Assembly: GCF_002813445.1 (NCBI RefSeq)
Contig: NZ_PHHD01000001.1
Span: 6,324,001-6,388,000 of the forward strand
DNA length: 64,000 nt
Source of the DNA: Pseudomonas tolaasii NCPPB 2192
GTDB taxonomy: Bacteria; Pseudomonadota; Gammaproteobacteria; Pseudomonadales; Pseudomonadaceae
Reading direction: 5' to 3'
The notes below the pieces were generated by a model. That model ran no database searches, was not told the DNA's origin, and saw only the letters and a list, made by a program, of their open reading frames with translations. A program made the position numbers and the translations under genes. Of this stretch, positions 33,956 to 42,860 are shown one piece after another. Within the stretch, counting starts at the first letter, position 1. Each line of letters starts with the position of its first letter.

Positions 33956-34587
33956 GCCGACCACCGCCCCAAATCCAGGTCGCGGTAACCGGCGGGCAGG
34001 CGCGTGAGGCTATGGTGAGTGGTGAGCACAACCAGGCCGCCCTTTTCGCAGTGCCGGGCCAGGTGTTCTTCAAGCTGGGCCACGCCTTGTTTGTCGAGGG
34101 CGGTGAAGGGTTCGTCGAGAATCCACAGCGGCGGGCCAGGCAGGTACAAACGCGCCAGGGCCACGCGGCGCTGTTGGCCGGCGGACAGGGTGTGGCAGAG
34201 AACGTCTTCAAAGCCCTTGAGGCCAACCGCAGTCAGTGCTTGCCAGATGGCATCACGGGAAGCCGGGTGATGCAGGGCGCTGAGCCAGCTGAGGTTCTCT
34301 TCCGGCGTGAGCACGTCCTTGATGCCGGCGGCGTGGCCGATCCAGATCAGGTTGCGTGCAAGCTCGGTGCGTTGTTCAGTGAGGGGCTTGCCGTTGAGCC
34401 GTATTTCGCCGGCAGTGGGTTGCATCAACCCGGCCAGCAGGCGCAGCAAACTGGTCTTGCCGCTGCCGTTGGGGCCGCTGACCTGCACCATGTCGCCGCC
34501 CGTCAGCCGCAGGTCGAGGTGCTCGAACAGCAGGCGCAGGTCGCGTTCACAGGAGAGCGCTACGGCTTCAAGAAGAGGGCTGGTCAA
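33952..34587 (-). CDS. ccmA: Haem exporter ATPase CcmA
   Basis: ABC ATPase of 211 residues, first gene of ccmABCDEFGHI. Walker A GPNGSGKTSLLRLLAG (about 39-54), signature LSAGQQRRVALARLYL, Walker B LWILDEPFTALDKQG. The only good start is a TTG at 34587 (TSPLLEAVALSCERD), with no strong ribosome site, so expression may be weak or the true start uncertain by a few codons. Confidence 0.93.
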   Translation of the reverse strand: MTSPLLEAVALSCERDLRLLFEHLDLRLTGGDMVQVSGPNGSGKTSLLRLLAGLMQPTAGEIRLNGKPLTEQRTELARNLIWIGHAAGIKDVLTPEENLSWLSALHHPASRDAIWQALTAVGLKGFEDVLCHTLSAGQQRRVALARLYLPGPPLWILDEPFTALDKQGVAQLEEHLARHCEKGGLVVLTTHHSLTRLPAGYRDLDLGRWSA

Positions 34588-34627
34588 AAGATCGCGGGCC
34601 TTTACGGTTCAAGTCGGCGGTGCAGCG

Positions 34628-34656
34628 GCCGTTATAGAGAAAAGCACAATAACGGC
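34628..34656. promoter_or_regulatory. Dyad GCCGTTAT...ATAACGGC between ccmA and the FliK-like gene
   Basis: Perfect 8-bp arms around 13 bp in the divergent intergenic region, 41 bp before the ccmA start. Could be an operator or an RNA hairpin in the ccm leader; no T tract follows on either strand. Confidence 0.35.
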
Positions 34657-34787
34657 TTTGGCGACCGATTTTAGAGAGCTGGATCAAATAGTTGTGAGGT
34701 TTTTACCGCTCTCTTTGCAGACGGGCGGCATTATACATGCGATGCCCTACTCTAAAGAGGGCAATTTCCCCCGAGACGACGCGCACG

Positions 34788-36365
34788 ATGACCGGTGAGA
34801 TCAACCTTCCTACGCTGCCACCCGCCCCGGCACCCGGGCCTGCCCCGCTGCCGCCGACCGGCGAGTTGCTCAAACTGCTGGAGCCGCAGACAGGCCTGAT
34901 CGACCCGGGAAAAACCGTGAACGCCGAGGTCATCGCGCTTAAACAGGGCGGCGATGCCTTTCAGTTGTTACTCAAATTAACCCTTGAAGGGGGTCGCCAG
35001 ACGCTGGTGCAAGCCAGCAGCGCCCAGCCTTTGCCGCTGGGCAGCAATGTGGAAGTCAGCCAGACGCCCACCGGCAACCTGACCATCAGCCTGCAGCAAG
35101 CCTTGAGCGCCAATGTGGCCGCCCTCACCCGCATCGATACCACGCAAATGCCGGTGGGCACGCTGTTGCAAGCCAAGGTGCTGACCACCCAGATGCTGCC
35201 TCAGGGCACCACGCAGCCTGCAATTTACCGCTCACTGGTGACCGTGCTGACCAACGCCATGGCCGGTGCGACGCTGACCGTCGAAAGCCCGCAACCCTTG
35301 CGCGTCGGCAGCTTGCTCAGCGCCGTGGTGCAGAATGCGCAGACCCTGAATTTCGTGCCGTTGAGCGGCCGCCAGGATCAATTGGCTGTCAGCCAGCAGT
35401 TGGCCACCCAGCAAAGTCGCCAGGGTTCGCTGGACGCCGTGTTTACCGCCATCCAGAACCTGCCCGCCGACAGCACCACCTCCGCCGACCTGCGCGCCGC
35501 CGCCGACCGACTGCTGGCTGCGCTGCCCGACCTGGCGCAGGTGAGTAACCCAAAGGTGCTGGCGCAGGTGATCCAGAACAGCGGTGCATTTCTGGAAGCC
35601 AGGTTGCTCGCCGGGCAAAACCCGCAAATCCCGCCACTGGACATGAAAGGCGCCTTGCTGCGGCTGGTCGCAGACTTGCTGCCCGCCCTGCCCGCCGGCA
35701 CCAATCTGAATGCCATTCTCGCCGCCAACACCCTGGCTCAGGTGCTGCCCAACTTCGTGCGTAACCCGTTGAGCACATTGGGCCAGATCAGTGCCCGCCA
35801 GGCGCCCGCAGGCTTTCCGCTGCCCGACCGGCTGATGGCAAAACTCGATGGCGAAGGCGACCTGGAAAACCTGCTGCGCCTGGCCGCCGCCGCGATTTCG
35901 CGCCTGCAAAGCCACCAGTTGTCGAGCCTCGAACAAACCGGCACCACCGCCGACGGGCGCCTGCAAACCACCTGGCAATTGGAAATCCCCATGCGCACCT
36001 TGCAGGACATCGTACCGTTGCAGGTCAAGTTCCAGCGTGAAGAACCGGCGCCGGACAAGGACCAGCCCGAGCGCAAAACCCCAAAAGACCCCAAACAGAT
36101 GCTGTGGCGTGTCGAACTGGCCTTCGACATGGAGCCGCTGGGGCCATTGCAGGTTCAGGCGCAACTGACCCAGGGCAAACTGTCCAGCCAGCTATGGGCC
36201 ACGCGAGCGTTCACCGCCAGCCTGATCGAAAGCCACCTGGGCAGCCTGCGCGAACGCTTGGTGACTTCGGGCATCAACGTCGGCGACCTGGATTGCCACC
36301 TCGGCACCCCGCCGCGCGGGCCGCGAACCGGCCTGGAACAACGGTGGGTGGATGAAACCGCATGA
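34788..36365 (+). CDS. FliK-like hook-length-control family protein
   Basis: 525-residue protein with a proline-rich start (LPPAPAPGPAPLPPTGE), a long alanine/glutamine-rich middle, and a C-terminal domain like the FliK substrate-switch domain: WRVELAFDMEPLGPLQVQAQ, KLSSQLWATRAFTASLIESH and LRERLVTSGINVGDLDCHLG. In flagella FliK measures hook length and switches FlhB. No other flagellar genes are nearby, and the next gene encodes an FlhB tail, so the two may act together as an auxiliary switch pair. Start at the ATG at 34788 next to a short GAGACGA. Confidence 0.8.
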   Translation: MTGEINLPTLPPAPAPGPAPLPPTGELLKLLEPQTGLIDPGKTVNAEVIALKQGGDAFQLLLKLTLEGGRQTLVQASSAQPLPLGSNVEVSQTPTGNLTISLQQALSANVAALTRIDTTQMPVGTLLQAKVLTTQMLPQGTTQPAIYRSLVTVLTNAMAGATLTVESPQPLRVGSLLSAVVQNAQTLNFVPLSGRQDQLAVSQQLATQQSRQGSLDAVFTAIQNLPADSTTSADLRAAADRLLAALPDLAQVSNPKVLAQVIQNSGAFLEARLLAGQNPQIPPLDMKGALLRLVADLLPALPAGTNLNAILAANTLAQVLPNFVRNPLSTLGQISARQAPAGFPLPDRLMAKLDGEGDLENLLRLAAAAISRLQSHQLSSLEQTGTTADGRLQTTWQLEIPMRTLQDIVPLQVKFQREEPAPDKDQPERKTPKDPKQMLWRVELAFDMEPLGPLQVQAQLTQGKLSSQLWATRAFTASLIESHLGSLRERLVTSGINVGDLDCHLGTPPRGPRTGLEQRWVDETA

Positions 36366-36691
36366 AAAACCAAAGCCCGCCGCGCCAGGCCATCGCCCTC
36401 AAATACGACGGCCAGCAAGCGCCCACCCTGACTGCCAAGGGCGACGATGCCCTGGCCGAGGCCATATTGAAGTTGGCACGGGAAAATGAAGTACCGATCT
36501 ATGAAAACGCCGAGCTGGTGAAGCTGCTGGCGCGCATGGAATTGGGGGACAGTATTCCGGAGGAGTTGTACCGCACGGTGGCGGAGATTATCGCGTTTGC
36601 GTGGACGCTCAAGGGCAAGTTCCCGGTGGGGTATGACCCGAATGCCGAGCCGATGGAGCGGGATATCACCGAGCGTGGCGACGATTACTGA
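36362..36691 (+). CDS. FlhB C-terminal-domain-like (EscU/YscU family) small protein
   Basis: 109 residues equal to the cytoplasmic tail of FlhB without its membrane part: AIALKYDGQQAPTLTAKGDD, AILKLARENEVPIYENAELVKLL and AEIIAFAWTLKG are the family's typical text. The NPTH autocleavage motif is missing, as expected, because the protein begins just after that point (NQSPPRQAIALKY). ATGA overlap with the FliK-like gene shows coupling. Such free tails exist in several proteobacteria; their task is not settled. Confidence 0.85.
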   Translation: MKNQSPPRQAIALKYDGQQAPTLTAKGDDALAEAILKLARENEVPIYENAELVKLLARMELGDSIPEELYRTVAEIIAFAWTLKGKFPVGYDPNAEPMERDITERGDDY

Positions 36692-36696
36692 AGGAC

Positions 36697-36823
36697 GCTC
36701 GTTCCCATGCTCTGCGTGGGAATGCAGCCAGGGACGCTCCGCGTCCCAATACCCGACACGCCTCGCACGCCAGCGACGCGGAGCGTCACAAGATGCATTC
36801 CCACGCGGAGCGTGGGAACGATC
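36697..36823. repeat. GATCGTTCCCACGC-type repeat block, copy 3
   Basis: Same elements as the blocks at 5950 and 6991 (GTTCCCATGCTCTGCGTGGGAA, GGGACGCTCCGCGTCCC, GACGCGGAGCGTC, CGTGGGAACGATC) but with about 20 extra bases in the middle (ACCCGACACGCCTCGCACGC). Confidence 0.85.
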
Positions 36824-36834
36824 CATCTCATTGG

Positions 36835-38052
36835 TCAGTTCAGGACTTCACTGAGCGGGATGAAATTGACTCGGTCGCCAATATCGAGCGTCGTGCCCTC
36901 CAACACCTCCACAAACCCTTGCGCCCACGCCGCGCTGCGCAGCACGCCGGAGCTCTGGTTGCGGTAGATGATCGCCTTGCCATTCTCGATTCGCCCGCGC
37001 AGGTACTCGCGGCGGTTGCCGGCCCTGGGCCAGACGAACCCCACCGGCACCTCGAAACGCAGCGGTTCCACCTGCGCCACACCCTGGCGGCGCAGCAGAT
37101 ACGGCCGCGCGAGCAGCGCAAAAGTCACCAGCGTGGAAGCCGGGTTGCCGGGCAGGCCAATCACTGGCACGCCGCGAAAGTGGCCGAACGTCAGGGGTTT
37201 GCCGGGCTTGATCGCCAGCTTCCACAAGGCCAGCTCGCCCTCTTCACGCAGGGCGATGCCGAGGAAGTCCGCCTCGCCCACCGACACACCGCCGGTGGAC
37301 AGGATCAGGTCGGCATCGCCCAGGCCCGCCAGACGTGTACGAGTCTTTTCCAGGTCATCCGGCAGAATGCCCGCATCGATCACGTCACAGCCCATGCGCA
37401 GCAGCCATGAACAAAGCACGCGGCGGTTGCTGTTGTAGATCTGCCCCGGCCCCAGCGGCAAACCGGGCTCGATCAGCTCATCGCCGGTCGACAACACCGC
37501 CACGCGCACGCGACGCACCACATTCAGACGGTCGTGCCCGAGGGAGGCCGCGAGGCCCAATTCGATCGGGCCCAGGCGGGTGCCCGCCTTCAAGACCAAT
37601 TCGCCGACGGTGGTTTCCTGGCCCTGGGGGCGAATGTTCTGATCGACCTGCAACGGCTCGGTGAAACTCACACGCTGGTCGGCATGGACCACCGCGTTTT
37701 CCTGCATTTCCACGCAATCAGCGCCTTCGGGCACCGGCGCGCCGGTAAAAATCCGCGCGCAAGTGCCGGCTGCCAGCGGCTGCGGCGCCTGGCCGGCGAA
37801 AATCCGCTGGCTCACGGGCAGCGGCTCGCCGGTCCAGTCGGCCAGGCGCAAGGCGTACCCGTCCATGGCGCTGTTGGGCCAGGGCGGCAGGTCGAGGGTC
37901 GAGACCAGATCCTGCGCCAACACACGGCCATCGCAGTCGGCCAGCGCCAGGGTTTCCTGTTCGCGGATCGGCGCGGCGGCGGCCATGTCCAGCAGTTGCT
38001 GGAGCGCTTGCTCGACCGGCATCAGCGCGCCGGTTTTGCCCGGCTTATCCAC
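36835..38052 (-). CDS. moeA: Molybdopterin molybdotransferase MoeA
   Basis: Inserts molybdate into adenylylated molybdopterin. 405 residues: LPPWPNSAMDGYALRLADW (MoeA signature) near 57, ARIFTGAPVPEGADCVEMQE, RVAVLSTGDELIEPG and the MPT-binding LSTGGVSVGEADFLG and GLPGNPASTLVTF. The start is a GTG at 38052, overlapping the moaB stop by 8 nt. P. aeruginosa has a second moeA elsewhere; this gene sits in the moaB-mobA context. Confidence 0.94.
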   Translation of the reverse strand: MDKPGKTGALMPVEQALQQLLDMAAAAPIREQETLALADCDGRVLAQDLVSTLDLPPWPNSAMDGYALRLADWTGEPLPVSQRIFAGQAPQPLAAGTCARIFTGAPVPEGADCVEMQENAVVHADQRVSFTEPLQVDQNIRPQGQETTVGELVLKAGTRLGPIELGLAASLGHDRLNVVRRVRVAVLSTGDELIEPGLPLGPGQIYNSNRRVLCSWLLRMGCDVIDAGILPDDLEKTRTRLAGLGDADLILSTGGVSVGEADFLGIALREEGELALWKLAIKPGKPLTFGHFRGVPVIGLPGNPASTLVTFALLARPYLLRRQGVAQVEPLRFEVPVGFVWPRAGNRREYLRGRIENGKAIIYRNQSSGVLRSAAWAQGFVEVLEGTTLDIGDRVNFIPLSEVLN

Positions 38053-38584
38053 GGGATGCGCAGGGTTCGGCCTGCTTCAAGTGGGGCACGAAATTGCACG
38101 GACGATGGCGGTTGTCGAGCTGCTCGGCGAGGATACCGTCCCAACCCGTGCGCACGGCGTTGGTGGAGCCCGGCAGGCAGCACACCAGGGTGCCATTGGC
38201 CAGGCCGGCCAGCGCGCGGGATTGCACGGTGGAGGTGCCGATGTCGGCCACGGAAATCTGGCGGAACAGTTCACCAAAGCCATCGACCTGTTTGTCCAGC
38301 AGGCAGCTCACGGCTTCGGGCGTGCTGTCGCGGCCGGTAAAGCCGGTGCCGCCAGTGATCAGCACCACTTGCACGACGTCTTCGGCGATCCAGTGGGCCA
38401 CCTGGGCGCGGATTTTATAGAGGTCGTCCTTGAGCAGCACGCGCTCGGCGAGGTTGTGGCCGGCGGCAGTGAGGCGGTCGACGAAGGTCTGACCGGAAGT
38501 ATCGGTGTCGAGGGTGCGGGTGTCGCTGACGGTCAGTACAGCAATGTTCAGGGGTACGAAGGGCGCATCTGCCTTGGCTTTCAT
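38045..38584 (-). CDS. moaB: Molybdopterin adenylyltransferase MoaB
   Basis: Activates molybdopterin with ATP (MogA-like role). 179 residues of the MoaB/Mog fold: IAVLTVSDTRTLDTDTSGQT, VVLITGGTGFTGRDSTPEAV and GTLVCCLPGSTNAVRTGWDG. Followed directly by moeA and divergent from mobA by 76 bp, grouping three late steps of cofactor making. Confidence 0.94.
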   Translation of the reverse strand: MKAKADAPFVPLNIAVLTVSDTRTLDTDTSGQTFVDRLTAAGHNLAERVLLKDDLYKIRAQVAHWIAEDVVQVVLITGGTGFTGRDSTPEAVSCLLDKQVDGFGELFRQISVADIGTSTVQSRALAGLANGTLVCCLPGSTNAVRTGWDGILAEQLDNRHRPCNFVPHLKQAEPCASRG

Positions 38585-38660
38585 GGCACGGTCCGGTTGT
38601 CGAAGGAACAGCCCGATGTTATATCACAGGGCCTCGTTTAGCTGCCGCTGCGGAACCGTC

Positions 38661-39263
38661 ATGTCCCTCGATTCTTCGCTTTTGCCTTGTTCGATTTTGC
38701 TGCTGGCCGGTGGTCGTGGCCAGCGCATGGGAGGCCAGGATAAAGGCCTGCTGCCCTGGCGGGGCGAGCCTTTGATCGCGCATTTGCACCGCCTGGCCCG
38801 GCCGTTGACGGATGACTTGATCATCTCGTGCAACCGCAACCATGACATTTACGCGCCCTATGCCGACCAGTTGGTCAGCGACGACAGCCCGGACTTTCCC
38901 GGCCCGCTGGCAGGCATTCGCGCCGGGTTGGCGGCTGCACGGCACGAGCATTTATTGATATTGCCCTGCGACGTGCCGCAGATCGATACACACCTGCTGG
39001 CCGAGCTGCGCGCGACGGCGCAGCGTCACCCGCTGTTGCCCTTGATGGTGCGCCATGGCGAATTCTGGGAGCCCTTACTCTGCATTATCCCCACCCGCCT
39101 GCGGGCCGAGGTGGAACTGGCCTGGGAAGCCGGCGAACGCAGCCCGCGCAAAATCTTCATGAAACTGGGGGGCACGGGGCTGGAATGCCCGGCGAATGAC
39201 CCGCGCTTTATAAACCTGAACACACCTGAGCTGTTACACCCGGGGTCTGGCGTGTCAGAATGA
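38661..39263 (+). CDS. mobA: Molybdenum cofactor guanylyltransferase MobA
   Basis: Adds GMP from GTP to molybdopterin, giving the bis-MGD form used by DMSO-reductase-family enzymes. 200 residues: nucleotide-binding SILLLAGGRGQRMGGQDKGL at 10-29, SDDSPDFPGPLAGIRAGLAA, and LILPCDVPQID. The ATG at 38661 gives the family start; upstream in-frame starts lie within the divergent moaB gene. Confidence 0.94.
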   Translation: MSLDSSLLPCSILLLAGGRGQRMGGQDKGLLPWRGEPLIAHLHRLARPLTDDLIISCNRNHDIYAPYADQLVSDDSPDFPGPLAGIRAGLAAARHEHLLILPCDVPQIDTHLLAELRATAQRHPLLPLMVRHGEFWEPLLCIIPTRLRAEVELAWEAGERSPRKIFMKLGGTGLECPANDPRFINLNTPELLHPGSGVSE

Positions 39264-39343
39264 ACCTCGCACAAGGAACTTTGTCGACGCCGTGCGCGTC
39301 ACAGAGTCAGCACTTCAAAAAGTATTCTCTCGGAGACAAACTC

Positions 39344-39565
39344 ATGACTCAACGGACCATCGCCGCTCTCATGCTTGCACTGGGCCTGGCTACTCTCGCC
39401 GGTTGCGCTTCGCCTACAGTGATCACCCTGAATGACGGTCGCGAAATCCAGGCCGTCGACACCCCTAAATACGACAAGGCGTCGGGCTTCTACGAGTTCG
39501 AACAACTTGACGGCAAGCAGACCCGCATCAACAAAGACCAGGTTCGCACCGTTAAAGACCTGTAA
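39344..39565 (+). CDS. YgdI/YgdR-family small lipoprotein
   Basis: 73 residues: signal peptide with lipobox LAG-C (cysteine 21), then an SH3-like fold with VITLNDGREIQAVDTPKYDK and GFYEFEQLDGKQTRINKDQV, typical for YgdI/YgdR. Predicted small outer-membrane lipoprotein with no known role. CGGAGA before the start and a strong hairpin after the stop make it a single-gene unit. Confidence 0.88.
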   Translation: MTQRTIAALMLALGLATLAGCASPTVITLNDGREIQAVDTPKYDKASGFYEFEQLDGKQTRINKDQVRTVKDL

Positions 39566-39583
39566 GTCTTGACGCAAGACCCA

Positions 39584-39608
39584 CAAGGCCCGCCCCGCGC
39601 GGGCCTTG
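39584..39608 (+). terminator. GC-rich hairpin terminator
   Basis: CAAGGCCCGC-CCCGC-GCGGGCCTTG, followed by TCGTTTCC. Poor T tract, but the stem is strong and lies between convergent genes. Confidence 0.65.
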
Positions 39609-39620
39609 TCGTTTCCGGGG

Positions 39621-40511
39621 TTACCAGTCGAGGGTGATTTGGCTGCGAAAACTGCGTTCTTCACCGGTGACCGGGTCGATAAAACGCACGCCCTGGGCCA
39701 GTAGTTTGAGCGGGTTGGCGTAGTCGTCTTCGGCGTCCTTGAGCACGTCGGGGTAGAACGGGTCATTGCAGATGCTCGCGCCCAATGCGGTCATGTGCAC
39801 GCGCAACTGATGTTTTTTGCCGGTCACCGGGAACAAGCCGTAGCGCCATAAATCACCGTTTTTTTCGCGGACTTCCACAGCGGTTTCGGTGTTGCTGGCA
39901 CCGGGGCCTTCCTGCATGCGGAAGAACGGTTCGCCATCCACCAGGCGGCTTTTGTGAATCAGCGGAAACGCCAGCTGCGGCAAGGCCGGGGCGATGGCTT
40001 CGTAGAACTTGTCGATGCGCCGCGTGGGAAACAGCTGCTGATAAGCCGAGCGGCTGTGGGGGTTGGCCGAGAACAGCACCAGGCCCGCGGTGTGCCGGTC
40101 GATACGGTGCAAGGGCACCAAAGAGGGGTTGTCGAGGCGGCGGATCAGCCGGCGCAGCAGGGTTTGTTCGACGTATTCACCGGCAGGCGTGACCGGCAGA
40201 AAATGCGGTTTGTCGGCGACCACCAGGTGTTCATCGGCGTACAGGATGGTTTCCTGCACCGGGATCACCTTCTCATTCGGCACTTCGCGAAAATAATAGA
40301 TGCACAGGCCTTCCTTGTAGGCCAGGTCCAGGGCGATCGGGTTACCGTTGATGTCCAGCACGCGGCCACGCGCAACCCGGTCCAGCCACTGTTCGCGGCT
40401 GATGGCCGCAAAGTGCTCGCACAGGCACTCCAGCACCGTCGCCCAAGGGCCAGGGGGCAAATACAGCGTGCTGGCTTGGTGTTGGGCTGCGCAAAAACCG
40501 GATGTGGACAT
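39621..40511 (-). CDS. RluA-family RNA pseudouridine synthase
   Basis: Isomerises a uridine in rRNA or tRNA. 296 residues: N-terminal extension with an S4-like start, then VVADKPHFLPVTPAG, the catalytic motif VPLHRIDRHTAGLVLFS with aspartate in HRIDRHT, and FPVTGKKHQLRVHMTALG (RluA signature). Target uridine cannot be told from sequence. Convergent with the small lipoprotein gene. Confidence 0.9.
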   Translation of the reverse strand: MSTSGFCAAQHQASTLYLPPGPWATVLECLCEHFAAISREQWLDRVARGRVLDINGNPIALDLAYKEGLCIYYFREVPNEKVIPVQETILYADEHLVVADKPHFLPVTPAGEYVEQTLLRRLIRRLDNPSLVPLHRIDRHTAGLVLFSANPHSRSAYQQLFPTRRIDKFYEAIAPALPQLAFPLIHKSRLVDGEPFFRMQEGPGASNTETAVEVREKNGDLWRYGLFPVTGKKHQLRVHMTALGASICNDPFYPDVLKDAEDDYANPLKLLAQGVRFIDPVTGEERSFRSQITLDW

Positions 40512-40581
40512 GAAATGCTCGAGGCCTGAAAAACAGGCGGGTATTATCCCGCATCAAGCGGGACGCAGCCTAGGGCGGATC

Positions 40582-40917
40582 TCAGGCCTTGGCCAATTCC
40601 GCGCGCAGAATCGGCGAGGCGCTGGCCGCTTCGGTGAATTCCTTGAGCCAGCGCAACACGTCCACCGCTTCCCAGCGCGCCGGGTCGTACAAGGCGTACA
40701 ACAGGCCCTGATAACCCACTACATCCAGCTGTTTGTGATAGCCGGCGCGCTGAAACAAGGCCTCGATTTCAGCGAAGCAGGTATTGAAATGCACTTTGTT
40801 AAATGGCGTCTTGCCTTCCGTGACCAGGCCGTCGAGGCGCAGCTCGTTCACCGCGTCGCGCACGACATCGGCGGACATGCGATTGACGCTGCTTTTCAGT
40901 TGTTCAACATTCACCAC
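40582..40917 (-). CDS. Conserved hypothetical protein
   Basis: 111-residue soluble protein, mainly helical by eye, with no signal peptide, membrane segment or recognised motif. The N-terminal VNRMSADVVRDAVNELRLDG could be a small helix-turn-helix but I cannot assign it. Starts with GTG GTG; GAGGGAA lies about 6 nt upstream. Between the pseudouridine synthase and the glutaredoxin-like gene, all on the minus strand. Confidence 0.65.
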   Translation of the reverse strand: MVNVEQLKSSVNRMSADVVRDAVNELRLDGLVTEGKTPFNKVHFNTCFAEIEALFQRAGYHKQLDVVGYQGLLYALYDPARWEAVDVLRWLKEFTEAASASPILRAELAKA

Positions 40918-40991
40918 GGGCGTTCCCTCTATTCAATCGCTGTACAAACATACAGTAACGTAATATTTGGAAACCCGCTATCGGATAAAGC

Positions 40992-41228
40992 CTAACGGAG
41001 GAAGGCAACCACCTGTTCGGCGTCGAAGGGCCAGTCCAGTTCGGCCCCCGTGTCCACCCGGCGAAGCACCGGAATCCGCAGGCCGTAGGCTTCGGTCAGG
41101 TCATCGGGGTCGGTGATATCCACCAGTTCCACCAACAACCCGTGTTCGACCAACGGCATCAGAACGGCTTCCGCCACTTCGCAAAGATGGCAGCCCAGGG
41201 TGCCGAACAACTGGCATTCAGGAGGCAT
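40992..41228 (-). CDS. Glutaredoxin-like (DUF836) protein
   Basis: 78-residue thioredoxin-fold protein with an N-terminal GTLGCHLCEVAEAVL redox motif (CxxC) and a cis-proline region LRIPVLRRVDTGAELDWPFD, both typical of DUF836/YfcG-like small glutaredoxins. Likely a cytosolic thiol exchanger; partner unknown. Confidence 0.85.
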   Translation of the reverse strand: MPPECQLFGTLGCHLCEVAEAVLMPLVEHGLLVELVDITDPDDLTEAYGLRIPVLRRVDTGAELDWPFDAEQVVAFLR

Positions 41229-41293
41229 GGCAAAAAAACCTGATCAGACGGAGTTCGTCATTCTAAGCCTGCCCCATCCCGCTGGCGAGCCGG

Positions 41294-42502
41294 TCAGTCC
41301 TGGCTGACGGCCCCAATCTTGTGGATCGACAAGTCCGCGCCGTAATACTCCTGCTCCTGGCTCAGGCGCAGCCCGTGAACGCGTTTGATCACGCCATACA
41401 CCAGCAAGCCGCCGGCCAGCGCCACCCCAACGCCGAGCGCGGTGCCGATCAACTGGCTGATCAGGCTGACGCCCCCCAGGCCGCCCAATGCGGTCTGGCC
41501 GAAAATCCCGCAGGCGATGCCGCCCCACACGCCGCACAGGCCGTGCAATGGCCACACACCCAGCACGTCGTCGATTTTCCAGCGGTCCTGGGCAGCGATG
41601 AAAAACCACACAAACGACCCGCCCGCCACCGCGCCGGTGACCAATGCGCCGACGGGGTGCATCAGGTCGGAACCGGCGCAAATGGCCACCAGCCCGGCCA
41701 ATGGGCCGTTGTGCAGGAAACCCGGGTCATTGCGCCCAATGATCAATGCCGCAACCGTGCCGCCCACCATGGCCATCAGCGAGTTGACCGCCACCAGGCC
41801 GCTGACGCCGTTCAGGGTTTGCGCGCTCATCACGTTGAAGCCGAACCAGCCGACGATCAGAATCCATGAGCCCAGCGCCAGAAACGGAATGCTCGATGGC
41901 GCGAAAGCCACCAGGCGCCCTTCCCGGTAGCGCCCGTTGCGCGGCCCGAGCAGCAGCACCGCGGCCAGCGCCAGCCAGCCGCCCATGGCGTGCACCACCA
42001 CGGAACCGGCGAAGTCATGGAAGCTGGCGCCAAAAGTCGCCAGCAGCCAGGCTTGCAGACCGAAATTGCCGTTCCACACCACGCCTTCAAAAAACGGATA
42101 GATGAACGCCACGATCAACGCGGTGGCGCACAGTTGCGGGGCGAACTTTGCACGCTCGGCAATCCCGCCGGAAATGATCGCCGGGATCGCGGCGGCAAAG
42201 GTCAGCAGGAAGAAGAACTTCACCAGCCCGTAGCCGTGATCGGCGCTGATCACCGCCGCTGGTTGCAGGAAGCTCACGCCGTAGGAGATCCAATAGCCTA
42301 TAAAGAAATAAGCCAGGGTGGAGATGGCAAAGTCGCTGAGGATTTTCGACAGCGCGTTGACCTGGTTTTTCTGGCGCACGGTACCGACTTCCAGGAACGC
42401 AAAACCGGCGTGCATGGCCAAAACCATGACCGCGCCGATCAGGATAAACAGGGTGTTGGAACTGTGGACAAGGGTGTCCACCGCGCTTTGCAAATTTTCC
42501 AT
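41294..42502 (-). CDS. amtB: Ammonium transporter (Amt/MEP family)
   Basis: Ammonium channel of 402 residues and eleven helices. Key text: VMVLAMHAGFAFLEVGTVRQKN in the first helix, FASFHDFAGSVVVHAMGGW-type text with the twin-histidine partner (GSVVVHAMGGW near 165), and LHGLCGVWGGIACGIFG with the second pore histidine. No signal peptide is visible and no glnK lies beside it. I start at MENLQSAVDTLV (42502); a TTG 39 nt upstream is open and ribosome sites are poor at both. Confidence 0.88.
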   Translation of the reverse strand: MENLQSAVDTLVHSSNTLFILIGAVMVLAMHAGFAFLEVGTVRQKNQVNALSKILSDFAISTLAYFFIGYWISYGVSFLQPAAVISADHGYGLVKFFFLLTFAAAIPAIISGGIAERAKFAPQLCATALIVAFIYPFFEGVVWNGNFGLQAWLLATFGASFHDFAGSVVVHAMGGWLALAAVLLLGPRNGRYREGRLVAFAPSSIPFLALGSWILIVGWFGFNVMSAQTLNGVSGLVAVNSLMAMVGGTVAALIIGRNDPGFLHNGPLAGLVAICAGSDLMHPVGALVTGAVAGGSFVWFFIAAQDRWKIDDVLGVWPLHGLCGVWGGIACGIFGQTALGGLGGVSLISQLIGTALGVGVALAGGLLVYGVIKRVHGLRLSQEQEYYGADLSIHKIGAVSQD

Positions 42503-42539
42503 GGAGGTTGGCAGGCCTGCATTCAAGGCAAAAAGCACC

Positions 42540-42618
42540 AAAGCGGTTCAGGCCGAGTTTTCGCGCACTAAATTGGCACCACCGGCCCCGCCCCTCTTCA
42601 GAGGGCGTGAACCGCTTT
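42540..42618 (-). promoter_or_regulatory. Inverted repeat and hairpin upstream of amtB
   Basis: AAAGCGGTTCA (42540-42550) and TGAACCGCTTT (42608-42618) are perfect 11-bp inverse arms. Between them CCCTC-TTCA-GAGGG (42592-42605) forms a second stem. On the minus strand this is the amtB leader. The remaining part of this 358-bp gap (to 42860) is AT-richer and shows no gene. Confidence 0.45.
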
Positions 42619-42860
42619 AGCGCAGCGATCAACACAACAGGCCGTTGCCGACAGGGTTTTTCCGCGAGTTTCAGTTATTTAGGGTAAGGTTTTTCAAGGT
42701 TTTAGCCCCAACCGCCCAGATTCAGCGCAGGCCTTGAGGCATGCGCACCAAGGCAAAGCAAAAGCTGTACCACACAATTGCACTGAACCTTCACCGATGC
42801 CGGTGACTCGAAATCACACCTACTTGTTCACGCACACATCAGCCACTCACGGAGACAACC

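Noticed and set aside
42568..42590. NtrC or sigma54 site before amtB (GCAC and TTGGCACC text)
   Set aside because: The GCAC units are direct, not inverted, and no TGGCAC-N5-TTGC pair with correct spacing on the minus strand is present.
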